From Ophthalmolycus amberensis (lineage: Eukaryota; Chordata; Actinopteri; Perciformes; Zoarcidae), in NCBI GenBank assembly GCA_024529925.1, contig JAFEUB010001593.1, positions 518,501 to 582,500 of the forward strand: 64,000 bases of DNA, in the 5' to 3' direction. Position 1 is the stretch's first letter. Each line of letters begins with the position of its first letter. The notes beneath the pieces are model-generated. The model searched no databases, had not been told where the DNA came from, and saw only the letters and a program-made list of their open reading frames with translations. Both the position numbers and the translations under genes were made by a program. This document shows positions 1 through 9,527 of this stretch, piece by piece.

Positions 1-172
1 TATGTGTTACATAACACGTTATATTAACTGTTTACTTGTGATATGAGGTTTTACGTCTCAAATGATTCTGGATACTTTGACATAAGAAGAACACTCGTGT
101 TTACTGCAATCATGGAAATTAAGATTGTAACAACAGTTAGATTCAAAAGCCATATGATGATTTTCTTCATCA
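1..172 (-). repeat. Endogenous retrovirus LTR, partial (cut by window edge)
   Basis: This stretch matches, almost base for base, the right-hand part (as read on the + strand) of the two LTRs at 50965-51482 and 58524-59063, including the segment reading TATGAGGTTTTACGTCTCAA and the terminal TTTTCTTCA-xx-A. The LTR ends at about 172, and TX1 ORF1 coding sequence resumes immediately. It therefore lies inside TX1 copy 1. Its sense strand is minus, inferred from the coding orientation of the full provirus at 51-59 kb. The window edge prevents telling a solo LTR from the end of a provirus. Confidence 0.85.
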
Positions 173-545
173 GAAACACGGCGTGAAGATCCCGCCGCTG
201 TTCGGGTGTTCAGTGGAGGAATGCAGCCTGGCAGTAGGTGAGCTTATTGGCCACAGCTGCGTGAAGTCCGCACCACGGATGAACAACGCTGTGGTCATCT
301 TGTTAGATAGTTTAGAAGCTGCGGAAGTGGTGTTGGAGTGCGGGATCGAGGTGGGTGAACACTTCCTGCCCGTTTACCCTCTCAGCTCACCGGCAGTAAA
401 AGTTACTGTGTCTAACGTTCCTCCGTTTATAAGAAACGACGCAATAATCAGAGAGCTGTCCAAACATGGGAAGGTAGTGCCTCCGGTTAAGAGAGTGTCT
501 TCTGGTTTTAAATCTCCGCTGTTAAAGCACGTGGTGTCTCACAGG
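173..545 (+). pseudogene. TX1-clade (Kibi-like) LINE copy 1, ORF1 N-terminal part
   Basis: The + frame is homologous along its length to residues about 12-135 of the intact ORF1 at 7398-8762: same KIP start region, VEECSLAV, MNNAVVI, GIEVG and SNVPPFIR motifs. ORF1 of TX1/L1-type LINEs encodes an RNA-binding, gag-like protein that packages the element's RNA. The segment includes the RRM-like stretch (VSNVPPFIR onward). The normal start codon is lost because a retroviral LTR sits upstream, and a LINE insertion interrupts the frame at about 545. The frame resumes at about 2109 and again at 5990. It is a dead fragment; the family assignment is firm by comparison with copy 2. Confidence 0.85.
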
Positions 546-2108
546 AGACATGTCCTCATGTCCGGTGTTTACAGACATTTTCAACACCTCCCTGGAGACT
601 TGTCACGTTCCAGCATGCTTCAAGGTCTCCACCATCATCCCTGTCCCTAAAAAAACAAGGATCACAGGACTTAATGACTACAGGCCCGTCGCCCTGACCT
701 CTGTGGTCATGAAGTCTTTTGAGCGCCTTGTCCTGTCTCACCTTAAAACCCTCACCGACCCACTCCTGGACCCCCTGCAGTTCGCCTACAGAGCCAACAG
801 ATCTGTAGATGACGCAGTCAACTTGGCCCTTCATTTCATCCTCCAGCATCTGGACTCCCCAGGAACCTACGCCAGGATCCTGTTTGTGGACTTCAGCTCT
901 GCTTTCAACACCATCATCCCGTCTCTGCTGCATGATAAGCTCTCCCAGCTGCAGGTGCCCGACTCCACCTGCAAGTGGATCACAGACTTCCTGTCTGACA
1001 GGAAGCAGCACGTCAAGCTGGGAAAGCACATCTCAGCCTCCAGGACCATCAGCACCGGTTCCCCCCAAGGCTGCGTTCTTTCCCCTCTGCTCTTCTCCCT
1101 GTACACCAACAGCTGCACCTCCAGTCACCAGTCCGTCAAGCTCCTGAAGTTCGCGGATGACACCACCCTCTGGTGGAGATGAGTCCGCCTACAGGTGGGA
1201 GACTGACCATCTGGTGACCTGGTGCGGGTTGAACAACCTAGAGCTCAACACTCTAAAGACAGTGGAGATGGTTGTGGATTTCAGGAAGAACGTAGCCCCA
1301 CATGCCCCCATCACCCTGTGTGACTCCCCCATCGACGTGGTGGAGTCCTTCCGCTTCCTGGGCTCCATCATATCCCAGGACCTCAAGTGGGAGCTGAACA
1401 TCAGCTCCATCACCAAGAAGGCTCAGCAGAGGATGTACTTCCTGAGGCAGCTGAAGAAATTCAAGCCTGCCAAAGACAATGATGGTGCATTTCTACACAG
1501 CCATCATTGAGTCCATCCTCTGCTCCTCCATCACCGTCTGGTACGCTGCAGCCACTGCCAAGGACAAGGGCAGACTGCAGCGCATCATTCGCTCTGCTGA
1601 GAGGGTGATTGGCTGCAATCTGCCATCCCTCCAGGACTTGTTCGCCTCAAGGACCCTGAAGTGAGCACGAAAGATTGTAGCTGACCCCTCTCACCCTGGA
1701 CATGATCTGTTTGTGCCCCTCCCATCTGGCAGGAGGCTGCGGTCCATCAGAACCAAGACCTCACGCCACACAAACAGTTTCTTCCCGTCCGCAGTCGGGC
1801 TAATTAACAAAGCCCGGGTCCCCCACTGACTGTCATCCCCAGGACATCCCTGTTTCTTTATTTAAACACACTCATCACTTTTAACTTTCCACTTACACTT
1901 TCACTTGTTTTACAGTCCTGTTATCTGTTTTGTGGTGCACTTTATTCTATATTTTAAATTTTATTGTAAATTTAATATGTTTCTTTCTTGCACTGTGCTG
2001 ATTGTGATAGTTTAATGTTATTGTTTACTGTTAAATGTTACGCACCACCCCGCCACGACAAATTCCTTGTAGGTGCAAACCTGCTTGGCAATAAACGGTT
2101 CTGATGAT
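546..2108 (+). mobile_element. L2/CR1-type LINE, 5'-truncated, inserted in TX1 ORF1
   Basis: Three overlapping + frames (550-1182, 1157-1510, 1479-1664) make up the reverse transcriptase and C-terminal part of a Jockey-group LINE. Visible motifs are IPVPKK, NDYRPVALTS, FVDFSSAFNTI, GSPQGCVLSP and the catalytic FADD (KFADDTT). At least two frameshifts and an in-frame TGA at 1662 separate them, after which the usual PLPSGRRLR segment still reads through about 1725-1830. The 3' UTR ends in GGCAATAAACGGTTCTGATG, typical of the short-repeat tail of fish L2 elements. There is no endonuclease, so it is 5'-truncated. Copy 2 shows that the flanking sequences (to about 545 and from about 2109) are adjacent parts of ORF1. 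Confidence 0.9.
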
Positions 2109-2476
2109 CCCCAACGACAGGAGCAGAGTGGTCAACCTCCTGTTCAAAATCACTGTAGAGGACTTTGATTATGTCATTTTTGCAAAGACACATTTTAAGT
2201 GTTTCAGTTGTGGTAAAGAAGGACATATGAGTAGAGCTCGTCCTGGGAAAAACGGGTCTCATAAAGACCAGAACCAGAAAGGTACTGAGGAGGGCAGAGG
2301 GGACAAGCAGGACGGACAGGAGGGAACAAGTGGAGCACAGGAGGCGAGGGTGGAGGAGACAAGTGTGGCCCAAGAGGTGAGGGTGGAGGAGACGGGTGGG
2401 GCCCAAGAGGTGAGGTGTGAGGAAACAAGTGTGGCCCAGGAGGTGAGGGTGGAGGAGACGGGTGGGTCCCAGGAGG
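2109..2476 (+). pseudogene. TX1-clade LINE copy 1, ORF1 middle part with damaged zinc knuckle
   Basis: This continues the frame broken at 545 and matches the intact ORF1 from NNRSKG through the zinc knuckle and into the 11-residue EVRVEETS-type repeats. The CCHC knuckle reads CFSCGKEGHMSRAR: the fourth ligand is Arg where copy 2 has Cys. Four 33-bp repeat units follow (2341-2472). The frame is then cut by the hAT insertion at 2477, whose 8-bp target duplication CCAGGAGG occupies 2469-2476. Confidence 0.85.
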
Positions 2477-3229
2477 TAGGGCTGGGCGGTATGACCAAAA
2501 ATGCATATCACGGTATTTTGTAAGACTCTGTCGGTTTCACGGTATATCACGGTATTTTTTTCCCCGCGTTAAAGCATTAATTAATTAACGCCGAAAAGAA
2601 ACGGCCGGCCAGCGAACGGTGAACAGCTGTTTGTGTGGCGTGTCTTCCGTTCCGTCACTTCCTGTTTCCTTCACCTACATTCCCCTGGGTCCTAAGCCCC
2701 TCCATGGAAAGAAACGGGATTAGACCATAGGATTTAGTTAGTAGGTGTTGTTTAGGTTTATTTCTTTAGTTATTTATATATATTATTTTATTTTATTATC
2801 AGAACAGTGAAGAAAAGGTTACCCTGAAAATGCACACTCCGGTACAGTAGGTGGCGGTATGCACTATGCACGTTGGTTGCCATCGGCCAATGGAATTTAA
2901 AGAAGAAGCCCCCTCCATGTACAGCGTCTTATCACTGTCTACTACCAACGTACATTCATAACAAATACCACACATATTACGGTAGTCAGTGTTGCATATG
3001 TGTCTGACCTAAATACCTTTTATTGTTCAGTCTGTGTTCATCCTGCATCGCTCTTTTCTGTTCTTTAATGTAACGTTACTGCCGCGACAGAGCCTCTCCC
3101 AGCTGTTAGCAGACTGTTAGCGAGCTTTACCCAGCATGCAGTTCGGCGGTGAAATTTTATAAATGTACAATTATTAGTGCTACAAATTGTTTATCTGTCA
3201 CAAACTGTTGTGTCGTGGTGTTTTGCCCT

Positions 3230-3666
3230 GTTAAAGATAAGATAAGATAAGATAGACTTTATTGTCCCGAAGGAAATTTGTCATGGAAACATACATACAG
3301 TGTAGTGTCTGCTGTTAAAAAACAATACAATACAAATAACATATGGCATACATACATTACATACACAGACTGTCGCCAGTCCACATACCCGCACACACAG
3401 TACCTACAGTACTTACAAAAGACTGCCACCGGCCAACAAACACATTTCACAATGCCCATTGTAACGCACCAGTAGTGTATAGTTAAGATATTAAAATAAA
3501 TAAATAAATAAAATAAAAAAGAATCGGTGTTCCAGGGTTAAGCTCTGGCTAGCTTGCCATTCAGGGCTTTGATGGACAAGGGGACAAAAGAGTTGTTAAA
3601 GCGGTTGAGCCTGCACTGGGGGACTCTAAACCGTCTGCCTGAGGGAAGAAGCTGGTATTCAGGGTG
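3230..3666 (-). mobile_element. L2/Rex1-type LINE 3' end, left part (split by solo LTR)
   Basis: Read on the minus strand, about 3540-3666 encodes the conserved C-terminal LINE segment LLPSGRRFRVPQCR-x-NRFNNSFVPL. It is followed by a 3' UTR that finishes in tandem GATAA units at about 3234-3255 on the + strand. The upstream part of the same protein is at 5674-5740, on the far side of the solo LTR. It is inserted in the hAT element. Exact ends and target duplication were not resolved. Confidence 0.75.
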
Positions 3667-3670
3667 GAGG

Positions 3671-5669
3671 TGTTGGGAACTAATGGAGCGTGTTTGAGTT
3701 ATCAGCATTTAAGAAACTGAATTCTTGACATCAATAGAATTATTAATGTATGTAACAATTATTAATGATTATTAATAACAACGGGGCACCACCCTGCGAA
3801 CAGGGACCAATAACCAAACGATAAAACTAAGTCTCATAATTAGTAGTCACTCATAATGTCAATAGTCGGGTGCGACTACACATTCAGTGACAGTGAAGGG
3901 TTTAAGTTCGTACACTGGCTACTACATACAATTTCATTACAGTATATATATACACAAGTAATCACAGACGACTGCTCCTTAAAGTATAACAGAGTTTATT
4001 AAATCAAAATAATAAATGATCAAATCAATTAATATTGCAACCAACAAACGTTATCATACAATTTTATATGCCTAAACTAAAGAATGAATAAAATGGATGA
4101 GGGTGTATGTCTGTGTGTGTGTGTGTATGTGTGTGTGTGTAAAGAAAGGGGAGTCTTAAAGCTACAGCTAAAGACTACAAAGATGGCGGCGTCGAGTGAC
4201 GCGGACCAAAAGGGGAGGGGCCTTAAGATACTACAGCTAAACTACCACCAGATGGCGGAGTCGAGTGACTCGGACAAAATGGCGGTGAGACTGCTGTATG
4301 TAATCACGTGTGCCGATGCACACGTGTGTTGTGAGGCGATCGTTTGAACGGGGTTTCCCCCAGGGGCAGAGATAGGAGCTGAGTGTGTGCGTGTTACGTG
4401 AGAGGAGGAAGAAAATAAAAAAGGAGCGAGAACTCGACGTGAATCACACTTCGGCGTGCGATGTTGTAGGGAGCCTGAGTTTGCTGGTTTTATCACACAT
4501 AAGTATACCGCTGTCGTCTTTGAACTGCCGGTAACTTATGCCGTGATAAGCCACGACCCTCAGCTCACTCACAGAGTCGAGTTAATGAAGAGAGAAATCC
4601 CACACGGAGTGGAATACAATGAATGAAAGTAATCCCCAAACGACAGTCATAGCAGTTAATACACAAATACAGCGGAGCTTCTCTGGTCCGTAATGATTGC
4701 GTAAATACCTCCGTATAATGCGACAGTGTCTTAACACAAACAGAAACCGGGAATGCACCATAGAGCGGATCTTGTGATCCACGAGGAGTTGCGCAATCCC
4801 TCGATATCACGCGACAGTAACTTAAAACACACAAAAACACGGGAATATCAACATATAAATGAATGGCCTGAATTAAACTTAAGTTAATTTAAGCTAAGCT
4901 ATGCCCAGATGCAATGACTCTTACTTGTAGATGCTTCGTTGCAACAGTTGTAGAGTGTTCGTGGCAGAATCTGTCCTTTTCCTCCAGAAGGAAAAGGGGG
5001 GGGGGGCTGCTTTTCAAAGCGGCTGGTCAGCGGCTTTGCAGCTGGCGCTGTTCTCGGTCCGTTGTGGCGTGGCTCGTGTGAGCAAACGCAGACGTGATCA
5101 ATCCTCGCTGTAGGGAGGATGATCTAACTTCGGCTGACGCGACGTGGTCCGTGCGTCTTACCGGGAATCATCGGTGGAGGATTGAGGCTTCGTCGTCTTT
5201 CCTCCTGCCGGCATGTGTGCACAAAAAGAAAAAGGAGCGGAGACGGGTCTCGTTGGAGGGATCCGTCTCAGCGGGGTAAGGGAGCCTTACTCAAAGTGGA
5301 GCACTGTCTGTTTCGTCCAGCGAAATGGCTCGTGACCTGACAGGGTTTGATGAGGGGAGAAGGCCGTTGCTTCCTCGTGGCCAGCGTCGCTAGCGTGGCG
5401 CTGGAGGGGGAAAGCTGAATCTTCTGTAGCCGGGACGGAGGTCCGGGGCGAAGAGGAGGAATATCGCTGTGTTCGAGCTTATAAACCTGGTCTCACGCAC
5501 AGCGGGAGGCCTTTTCTCGGCCAATGGAGAGTTGGTGTCAGGTTTGGCCAGAGGCTGGAGGTGTGGTCATCTGGGCAGATGTTGCGCTGACTTCAGGTCA
5601 GGCTTTTGGTGAATGAGGGAAGCATGTGAGGAGCTCAGCCAGCCAGGAGGTGGCTGCCAGACCCCAACA
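3671..5669 (-). mobile_element. Solo LTR, family A, copy 1
   Basis: The ends are TGTTGGGAAC and ACCCCAACA (TG...CA type with short inverted ends), flanked by a 4-bp duplication GAGG at 3667-3670 and 5670-5673. It is homologous over nearly its whole length to 24051-25568 in the opposite orientation. The sense strand is inferred as minus because, in that direction, a TATAAG-like box lies about 190 bp from the start and an AATAAA further in. No internal coding region is present, so recombination between LTRs is the simplest origin. It is about 480 bp longer than copy 2. The superfamily is not determinable here; the 4-bp duplication would suit a retrovirus-like or some Gypsy-like elements. Confidence 0.85.
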
Positions 5670-5673
5670 GAGG

Positions 5674-5740
5674 ATATGAGTGGGGTCTGAAATGATCTTC
5701 TGGGCCTGTCTGATGATAGTTTCATCAAAGACGGCCTAAG
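5674..5740 (-). mobile_element. L2/Rex1-type LINE 3' end, right part
   Basis: On the minus strand this reads IIRQAQKIISDPTHIL, the segment that normally precedes the LPSGRR motif found at 3540-3666. Removing the solo LTR and one GAGG duplication joins both pieces in one frame. This confirms the insertion order: LINE first, LTR second. Confidence 0.7.
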
Positions 5741-5989
5741 AGCGTTAGTTGTGGGTTGTTAATTGTTGTTATAAAGTTATAACCATGACTAGGGTTCCCA
5801 CTCAATACAGTTAAGACAACTAGCTCCGACCGTAGCACTCCTAGCGGTGAACAATATATTTTGCTGCCTGTTGAAGAGCAACAGAAGTTGTTTCGGCTGT
5901 GCACCGGTATGACGGTATATGAAAAATTCATATCGTACGGAAAATTAAAACCGGTATACCGGTTGAACCGGTATCCCGGCCCAGCCCTA

Positions 5990-6560
5990 CCAGGAGGTGA
6001 GGGTGGAGGAAACAAGTCGGCCCCAGGAGGTGAGGGTGGAGGAGACAAGTGGATTACAGGAGGTGAGGGAGAGTACTGGAGGACAGGTGGAGTCAGGTAG
6101 TGAGGTAGACATGGAGGAAGATGAGGAGCAACTCAAAGCCCCTCAGCTGAAGAGGAAACAGATAGGAAATAGTGGAAACTCACAGGCCAAAAAAGTGGCA
6201 ATGACAACAAGTATAGGAACAGCAGAGTGTGAGCCCAGTCTGGAGAAGGACTCTGAGTCCAGTCAGGAGGAGGATGCTGCCGCTGACAGTGAGCTCTCTG
6301 AGTGCAGAGCTGGCAGTTGTAAGATCTCTGAAGGCTACAGTGTGGAGGAGATACAGGATTATCTGATGAAGAGTAAGAATGTAAGAGGAGCTAAAGTGGA
6401 GGACTACATCTCTGATAAAGAGAAGCTCTTAAACTCTGTCAGAGCACACATGAGGAGTAAGGACAGAGGAGGTCTCACAGAACAGGAAGGCTTCAGACTG
6501 AAAAAAATAGTTCAGATTTTAAAGAAAGAGCTGAACAATGATGGAGCTAAGGGAGAATAA
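5990..6560 (+). pseudogene. TX1-clade LINE copy 1, ORF1 C-terminal part
   Basis: The frame from 5997 continues the EVRVEETS repeats (two more units), then matches ORF1 of copy 2 through LKAPQLKRKQ, the acidic Ser/Glu tract and the conserved C-terminal block (YSVEEI, SKNVRGAKVEDY, DKEKLL, RSKDRGGLTEQEGFRLKKIV). It ends at the stop at 6558-6560. The conserved C-terminal block is also recognisable, more diverged, in copy 3 at about 9280-9520. It is part of a gene broken by three insertions. Confidence 0.85.
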
Positions 6561-7136
6561 GAGACCGGAGCCCACATGCTCACACTGGCTGCTTCAGGAA
6601 CCGCTGGTGAACGGAGCCAAGATGGACATCCAGGATGGCACGACTCCAGGTCTGAGCAGCATGCTGTGCTCCTCTGGGACCACCACCCTGAGGACACTGG
6701 TGGAGGTAGATGTTCCTGGACTGAGAGACGCACCTGCAGTGGCTTCTCTACTCGGGCTGAATTCCATCCTGCAGAGCAGGAGGATCCTGAGCAGGTTGGC
6801 GGAGAGACTGACGGAGGACGAGGTCGAGATGCTGAAGGAGGACGACAGAGGAGAGGAAGCTCCTGACTCTACTGATCTATTTCCAGATCAAGGATTTATT
6901 GCAGAGCTGAATGGGGTCTCAGGACCATCATTCAGTGAAACAGAGTCTAAAGAGTCTGAACATGAACAAAAGCATGAACAACATGAACTAATATGCAATG
7001 CTCCTTGAAAATATTATAAGAGGATCTGTTTTGATAGTTTTTTTGTTTTGTTTTGTTGATTTGTGTCGAATTTCTTGCCATGGCAATGTTTTTTAAATGT
7101 TTTAAGAAAATAAAGATTTCTAAAAAATCAAAAAAA
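6561..7136 (+). pseudogene. TX1-clade LINE copy 1, ORF2 remnant and 3' UTR
   Basis: The + frame 6538-7008 contains a stretch (PLVNGAKM through SRRILSRLAERL) that lines up loosely with the post-RT region of ORF2 in copy 3 (EPLFGSSDIT through SRLLLRLVEEV, about 12060-12250). Endonuclease, reverse transcriptase and the zinc motif are missing, so most of ORF2 has been deleted between about 6560 and 6600. A 3' UTR follows, ending GAAAATAAAGATTTCTAAAA just before the CT repeat. The match is short and read by eye, so identity as ORF2 is moderate. Confidence 0.55.
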
Positions 7137-7181
7137 TCTCTCTCTATCGCTCTCTGTCTCTCTCTCCCTCTCTCTCTCTCT
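7137..7181. repeat. CT microsatellite between TX1 copies 1 and 2
   Basis: Imperfect (CT)n, about 45 bp, directly after the 3' tail of copy 1 and directly before the 5' UTR of copy 2. Similar tracts follow copies 2 and 3. Confidence 0.9.
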
Positions 7182-7397
7182 GAGTGGAAGGAGTGTGGAG
7201 CTGAAGGAGCGTAGTTTTGAGAGTGATTAATAGTGATTTTTCGACTTTTGTCTTCACTGGGTAATGTTGTATATGGTAGTGTAGTGGGGTGTGTAGGGTT
7301 CACTGGGTTTTTTGTGTACTTTTAGCTGTTTTTTGGGTCGTTTTTTGTGAGCGGATTGCAGCCGGGCAGCAGGAGCTGTCGGATGCTAAACGCCGCC

Positions 7398-8762
7398 ATG
7401 GACATGACCGAAATAACAAGAAAACACGGCGTAAAGATCCCGCAGACTTTCCCGGTGTCAGTGGAGGAATGCAGCCTCGCTGTGCGTGAGCTTGTTGGCC
7501 ATAGCAGCGTGAAGTCCGCTGCACGAATGAACAATGCCGTGGTTATATTTCTTGATACCATCAGAAATGCGGAAGTGGTGGCAGACAACGGGATCGAGGT
7601 CGGCGATAACTTCTTCCCGGCCTACCCTCTCAGCACACCGGCTGTGACGGTCACAGTGTCCAACGTCCCACCGTTCATCAGAGATGAAGACATAATAAGA
7701 GAACTATCAAGATACGGGAGGATAGTGTCTAAGGTGAGGAAGGTGTCCTCTGGGTGCAAGTCTCCTCTCCTGAAGCACGTGGTGTCTCACAACAACAGGA
7801 GCAAGGGGCTCGATGTAGTGTTCAACGTGAGAGTGGACGACTTTGACTACATGATTTACGCAACAACTGATGACTTTAAATGTTTTAATTGTGGAAAAGT
7901 GGGTCATCAGAGCAGAACGTGTCCGGACAAAAACAGCTCTCATAAGGACCAGAACCAGACAGGTACTGAGGAGGGCAGAGGAGACAAGCAAGATGGACAG
8001 GACGGGCCAGATGGGGTCCAAAAGAGCAGGGAGGAGGGGACGAGCGGGTTAAAGGAGGTGAGGGTGGAGAAAACAAGTGAGACCAAGGAGGTTAGGGTGG
8101 AGGAAACAAGTGAGACACAAGAGGTTAGGGTGGAGGAAACAAGTGAGACCCAGGAGGTTAGGGTGGAGGAAACAAGTGAGACACAGGAGGTTATGAAGGA
8201 CGGGGCAAGTGAGGTCCAGCAGGTGAGGGAGAGTGCTGAAGGACAGGTGGAGACAGGTAGGGAGGTGAACATGGAAGCAGACGAGGAGCAGCTCAAAGCC
8301 CCTCAGCTGAAGAGGAAACAGAGAGGAGACAGCAGAAGCTCACAGGCGAAGAAAACTGCAACTAAAGAAAGTGGAAGAGCAGCACAGTGTGAGTCCAGTC
8401 CGGAGGAAGACCCTGAGTCCAGTATGGAAGAGGACTCTGAGTCAAGTTGCGAGGAGGACTCTGAGTCCAGTCAGGAGGAGGGCGCTGCTGCTGACAGTGA
8501 GCCCTCTAAACACGGTGCTGGCAGCGGTAGGAAATCTGGACACTACAGCGTGGAGGCGATAAAGGAGTATCTGAGGAGGAGTAAGAACGTGAGAGGAGCC
8601 AGAGTGGAGGACTACCTCTCTGACAAAGAGAAGCTCTCCAGCTCTGCCAGATCTCACATGAGGAGCAAGGACAGAGGAGGTCTCACTATACAGGAAGGCT
8701 TCAGACTGAAGAAGATAGTTCACCAAGTGAACAAAAACCTGAACAAAGATGGTGCTAAGTGA
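7398..8762 (+). CDS. TX1-clade LINE ORF1 protein (gag-like, RRM-like region and CCHC zinc knuckle)
   Basis: An intact 454-residue ORF. The start at 7398 is preferred over upstream in-frame codons because it has a near-perfect Kozak context (GCCGCCATGG). ORF1 proteins of this clade bind the element's RNA and form the ribonucleoprotein used in target-primed reverse transcription. The N-terminal third has an RRM-like stretch (VTVSNVPPFIRDEDIIREL). The zinc knuckle at about residues 158-171 is complete: CFNCGKVGHQSRTC. Four 11-residue EVRVEETSETQ-like repeats follow (about 220-263), then a basic KRKQ patch, an acidic Ser/Glu tract (EEDSESS repeats) and a conserved basic C-terminal block ending in KKIVHQVNKNL. 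No frameshifts or stops, unlike copies 1 and 3. Confidence 0.9.
   Translation: MDMTEITRKHGVKIPQTFPVSVEECSLAVRELVGHSSVKSAARMNNAVVIFLDTIRNAEVVADNGIEVGDNFFPAYPLSTPAVTVTVSNVPPFIRDEDIIRELSRYGRIVSKVRKVSSGCKSPLLKHVVSHNNRSKGLDVVFNVRVDDFDYMIYATTDDFKCFNCGKVGHQSRTCPDKNSSHKDQNQTGTEEGRGDKQDGQDGPDGVQKSREEGTSGLKEVRVEKTSETKEVRVEETSETQEVRVEETSETQEVRVEETSETQEVMKDGASEVQQVRESAEGQVETGREVNMEADEEQLKAPQLKRKQRGDSRSSQAKKTATKESGRAAQCESSPEEDPESSMEEDSESSCEEDSESSQEEGAAADSEPSKHGAGSGRKSGHYSVEAIKEYLRRSKNVRGARVEDYLSDKEKLSSSARSHMRSKDRGGLTIQEGFRLKKIVHQVNKNLNKDGAK
8055..8186 (+). repeat. In-frame 33-bp minisatellite inside ORF1
   Basis: Four 33-bp units begin GAGGT(T/G)AGGGTGGAG and encode the 11-residue repeat EVRVEETSETQ with small changes. 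TX1 copy 1 has at least six units (four before and two after the hAT insertion). The length is a multiple of three, so copy-number change keeps the frame. Confidence 0.9.
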
Positions 8763-8881
8763 GAATAAGATCTCACAGTCTAAAGACAATCAAAGACACA
8801 TTTATGTTTGTTGGACTTTATTTGGTTAACCGTTTTAAATGGTAAAGAAACATGTTCAAAGAAAATAAAGGTTTTCTAAAA

Positions 8882-8918
8882 ATCTCTATCTCTCTCTCTG
8901 TGTCTCTCTCCCTCTCTA
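8882..8918. repeat. CT microsatellite between TX1 copies 2 and 3
   Basis: A short imperfect (CT)n tract follows the 3' tail of copy 2 and abuts the 5'-truncated start of copy 3. Confidence 0.85.
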
Positions 8919-8921
8919 TAT

Positions 8922-9523
8922 GCCGAGGCTGAGGAGGGGCTCAGCGGGCAGACAGACAGTCAGGACGGGGAACAGAGAGCTGATTCAGGCGGAGAAAAAA
9001 ATATGGATGACAACTCAGCTGTTCTGAGTCTCACAACAGAGGAAGTAGCAGAGGGTAAGGAAGTAACAGAGGGAAGGAAAGAAGTAGAGGAAATGGAAGC
9101 AGGAGCAGAGGAAGGTATGGGGGAGAGTGTAGCAGGCAGCAGTAAAGGGCCGACAGCCGAAGCTGACCAGAGTCAGGCTGCTGGTCCAGAGGAGAGTGGG
9201 GGGGCTTGTGTTGTCGAGGAGGAGATGGGGTACGACTCTGACGGTCTCTGTCACAGACTCACAGTCTCACAGTGGAGATCTGTATAAGCTGGAGGAAATT
9301 AATAACTTCCTGGACGACACGTTTGGACAATCTGTAGACGTTTCAAAGTATTTTCCAGACACAGAGAAATTTATTAAGTGTTGTGACATTACAAAAAGAG
9401 TTTGATTTGGAGGATTTAGATGGAAAGAAACGTTTCCGTCTAAAGAAGCTCATGACGCAGCTCAGGAAGCTAAGGAAGGGCGATAAAGGGAAAGGTTCGA
9501 AAAGGTTAAAGACCTCTAAGTGA
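8922..9523 (+). pseudogene. TX1 copy 3 ORF1, C-terminal part
   Basis: The frame is open from the 5' boundary (8922) with an acidic Glu/Gly/Ser-rich sequence. It shifts at about 9280 into YKLEEINNFLDD...DVSKYF and again at about 9390 into LQKEFDLEDLDGKKRFRLKKL, ending at TGA 9521-9523. The last two pieces are diverged counterparts of YSVEEIQDYL and GGLTEQEGFRLKKIV in copy 1, which identifies it as ORF1. Zinc knuckle and RRM-like region are absent because of 5' truncation. Confidence 0.7.
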
Positions 9524-9527
9524 GTCA

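Larger units (their letters stand above)
2477..5989. mobile_element. hAT-type non-autonomous DNA transposon carrying nested insertions
   Basis: The ends are inverted: TAGGGCTGGGC at the left and GCCCAGCCCTA at the right. An 8-bp duplication CCAGGAGG flanks both sides (2469-2476 and 5990-5997), the hallmark of hAT insertion. The outer parts are rich in CGGTAT/ATACCG motifs near both ends. Much of the 3.5-kb length is later insertions (a LINE fragment and a solo LTR), so the original element was probably about 1 kb. No transposase is visible. Removing it with one duplication restores the in-phase 33-bp repeat array of TX1 ORF1. Confidence 0.9.
7182..8881 (+). mobile_element. TX1-clade (Kibi-like) LINE copy 2, ORF1-only
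   Basis: The 5' UTR runs from about 7182, ORF1 is at 7398-8762, and a 3' tail ends AAAATAAAGGTTTTCTAAAA at about 8881. Both sides are CT repeat. ORF2 is absent: only about 120 bp lie between the ORF1 stop and the tail. TX1-clade LINEs that insert specifically into microsatellites, including TC repeats (Kibi), are known from fish. Here the placement in CT repeat, the gag-like ORF1 with CCHC knuckle and the companion ORF2 in copy 3 support that assignment. I infer a derivative that would need ORF2 protein in trans. Confidence 0.85.

Noticed and set aside
556..1147. Antisense and alternate-frame ORFs over the L2 reverse transcriptase
   Set aside because: Shadows of the + strand RT frame, which carries the conserved motifs.
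7940..8296. Minus-strand 118-codon repetitive ORF
   Set aside because: Shadow of the 33-bp coding repeat in TX1 ORF1.
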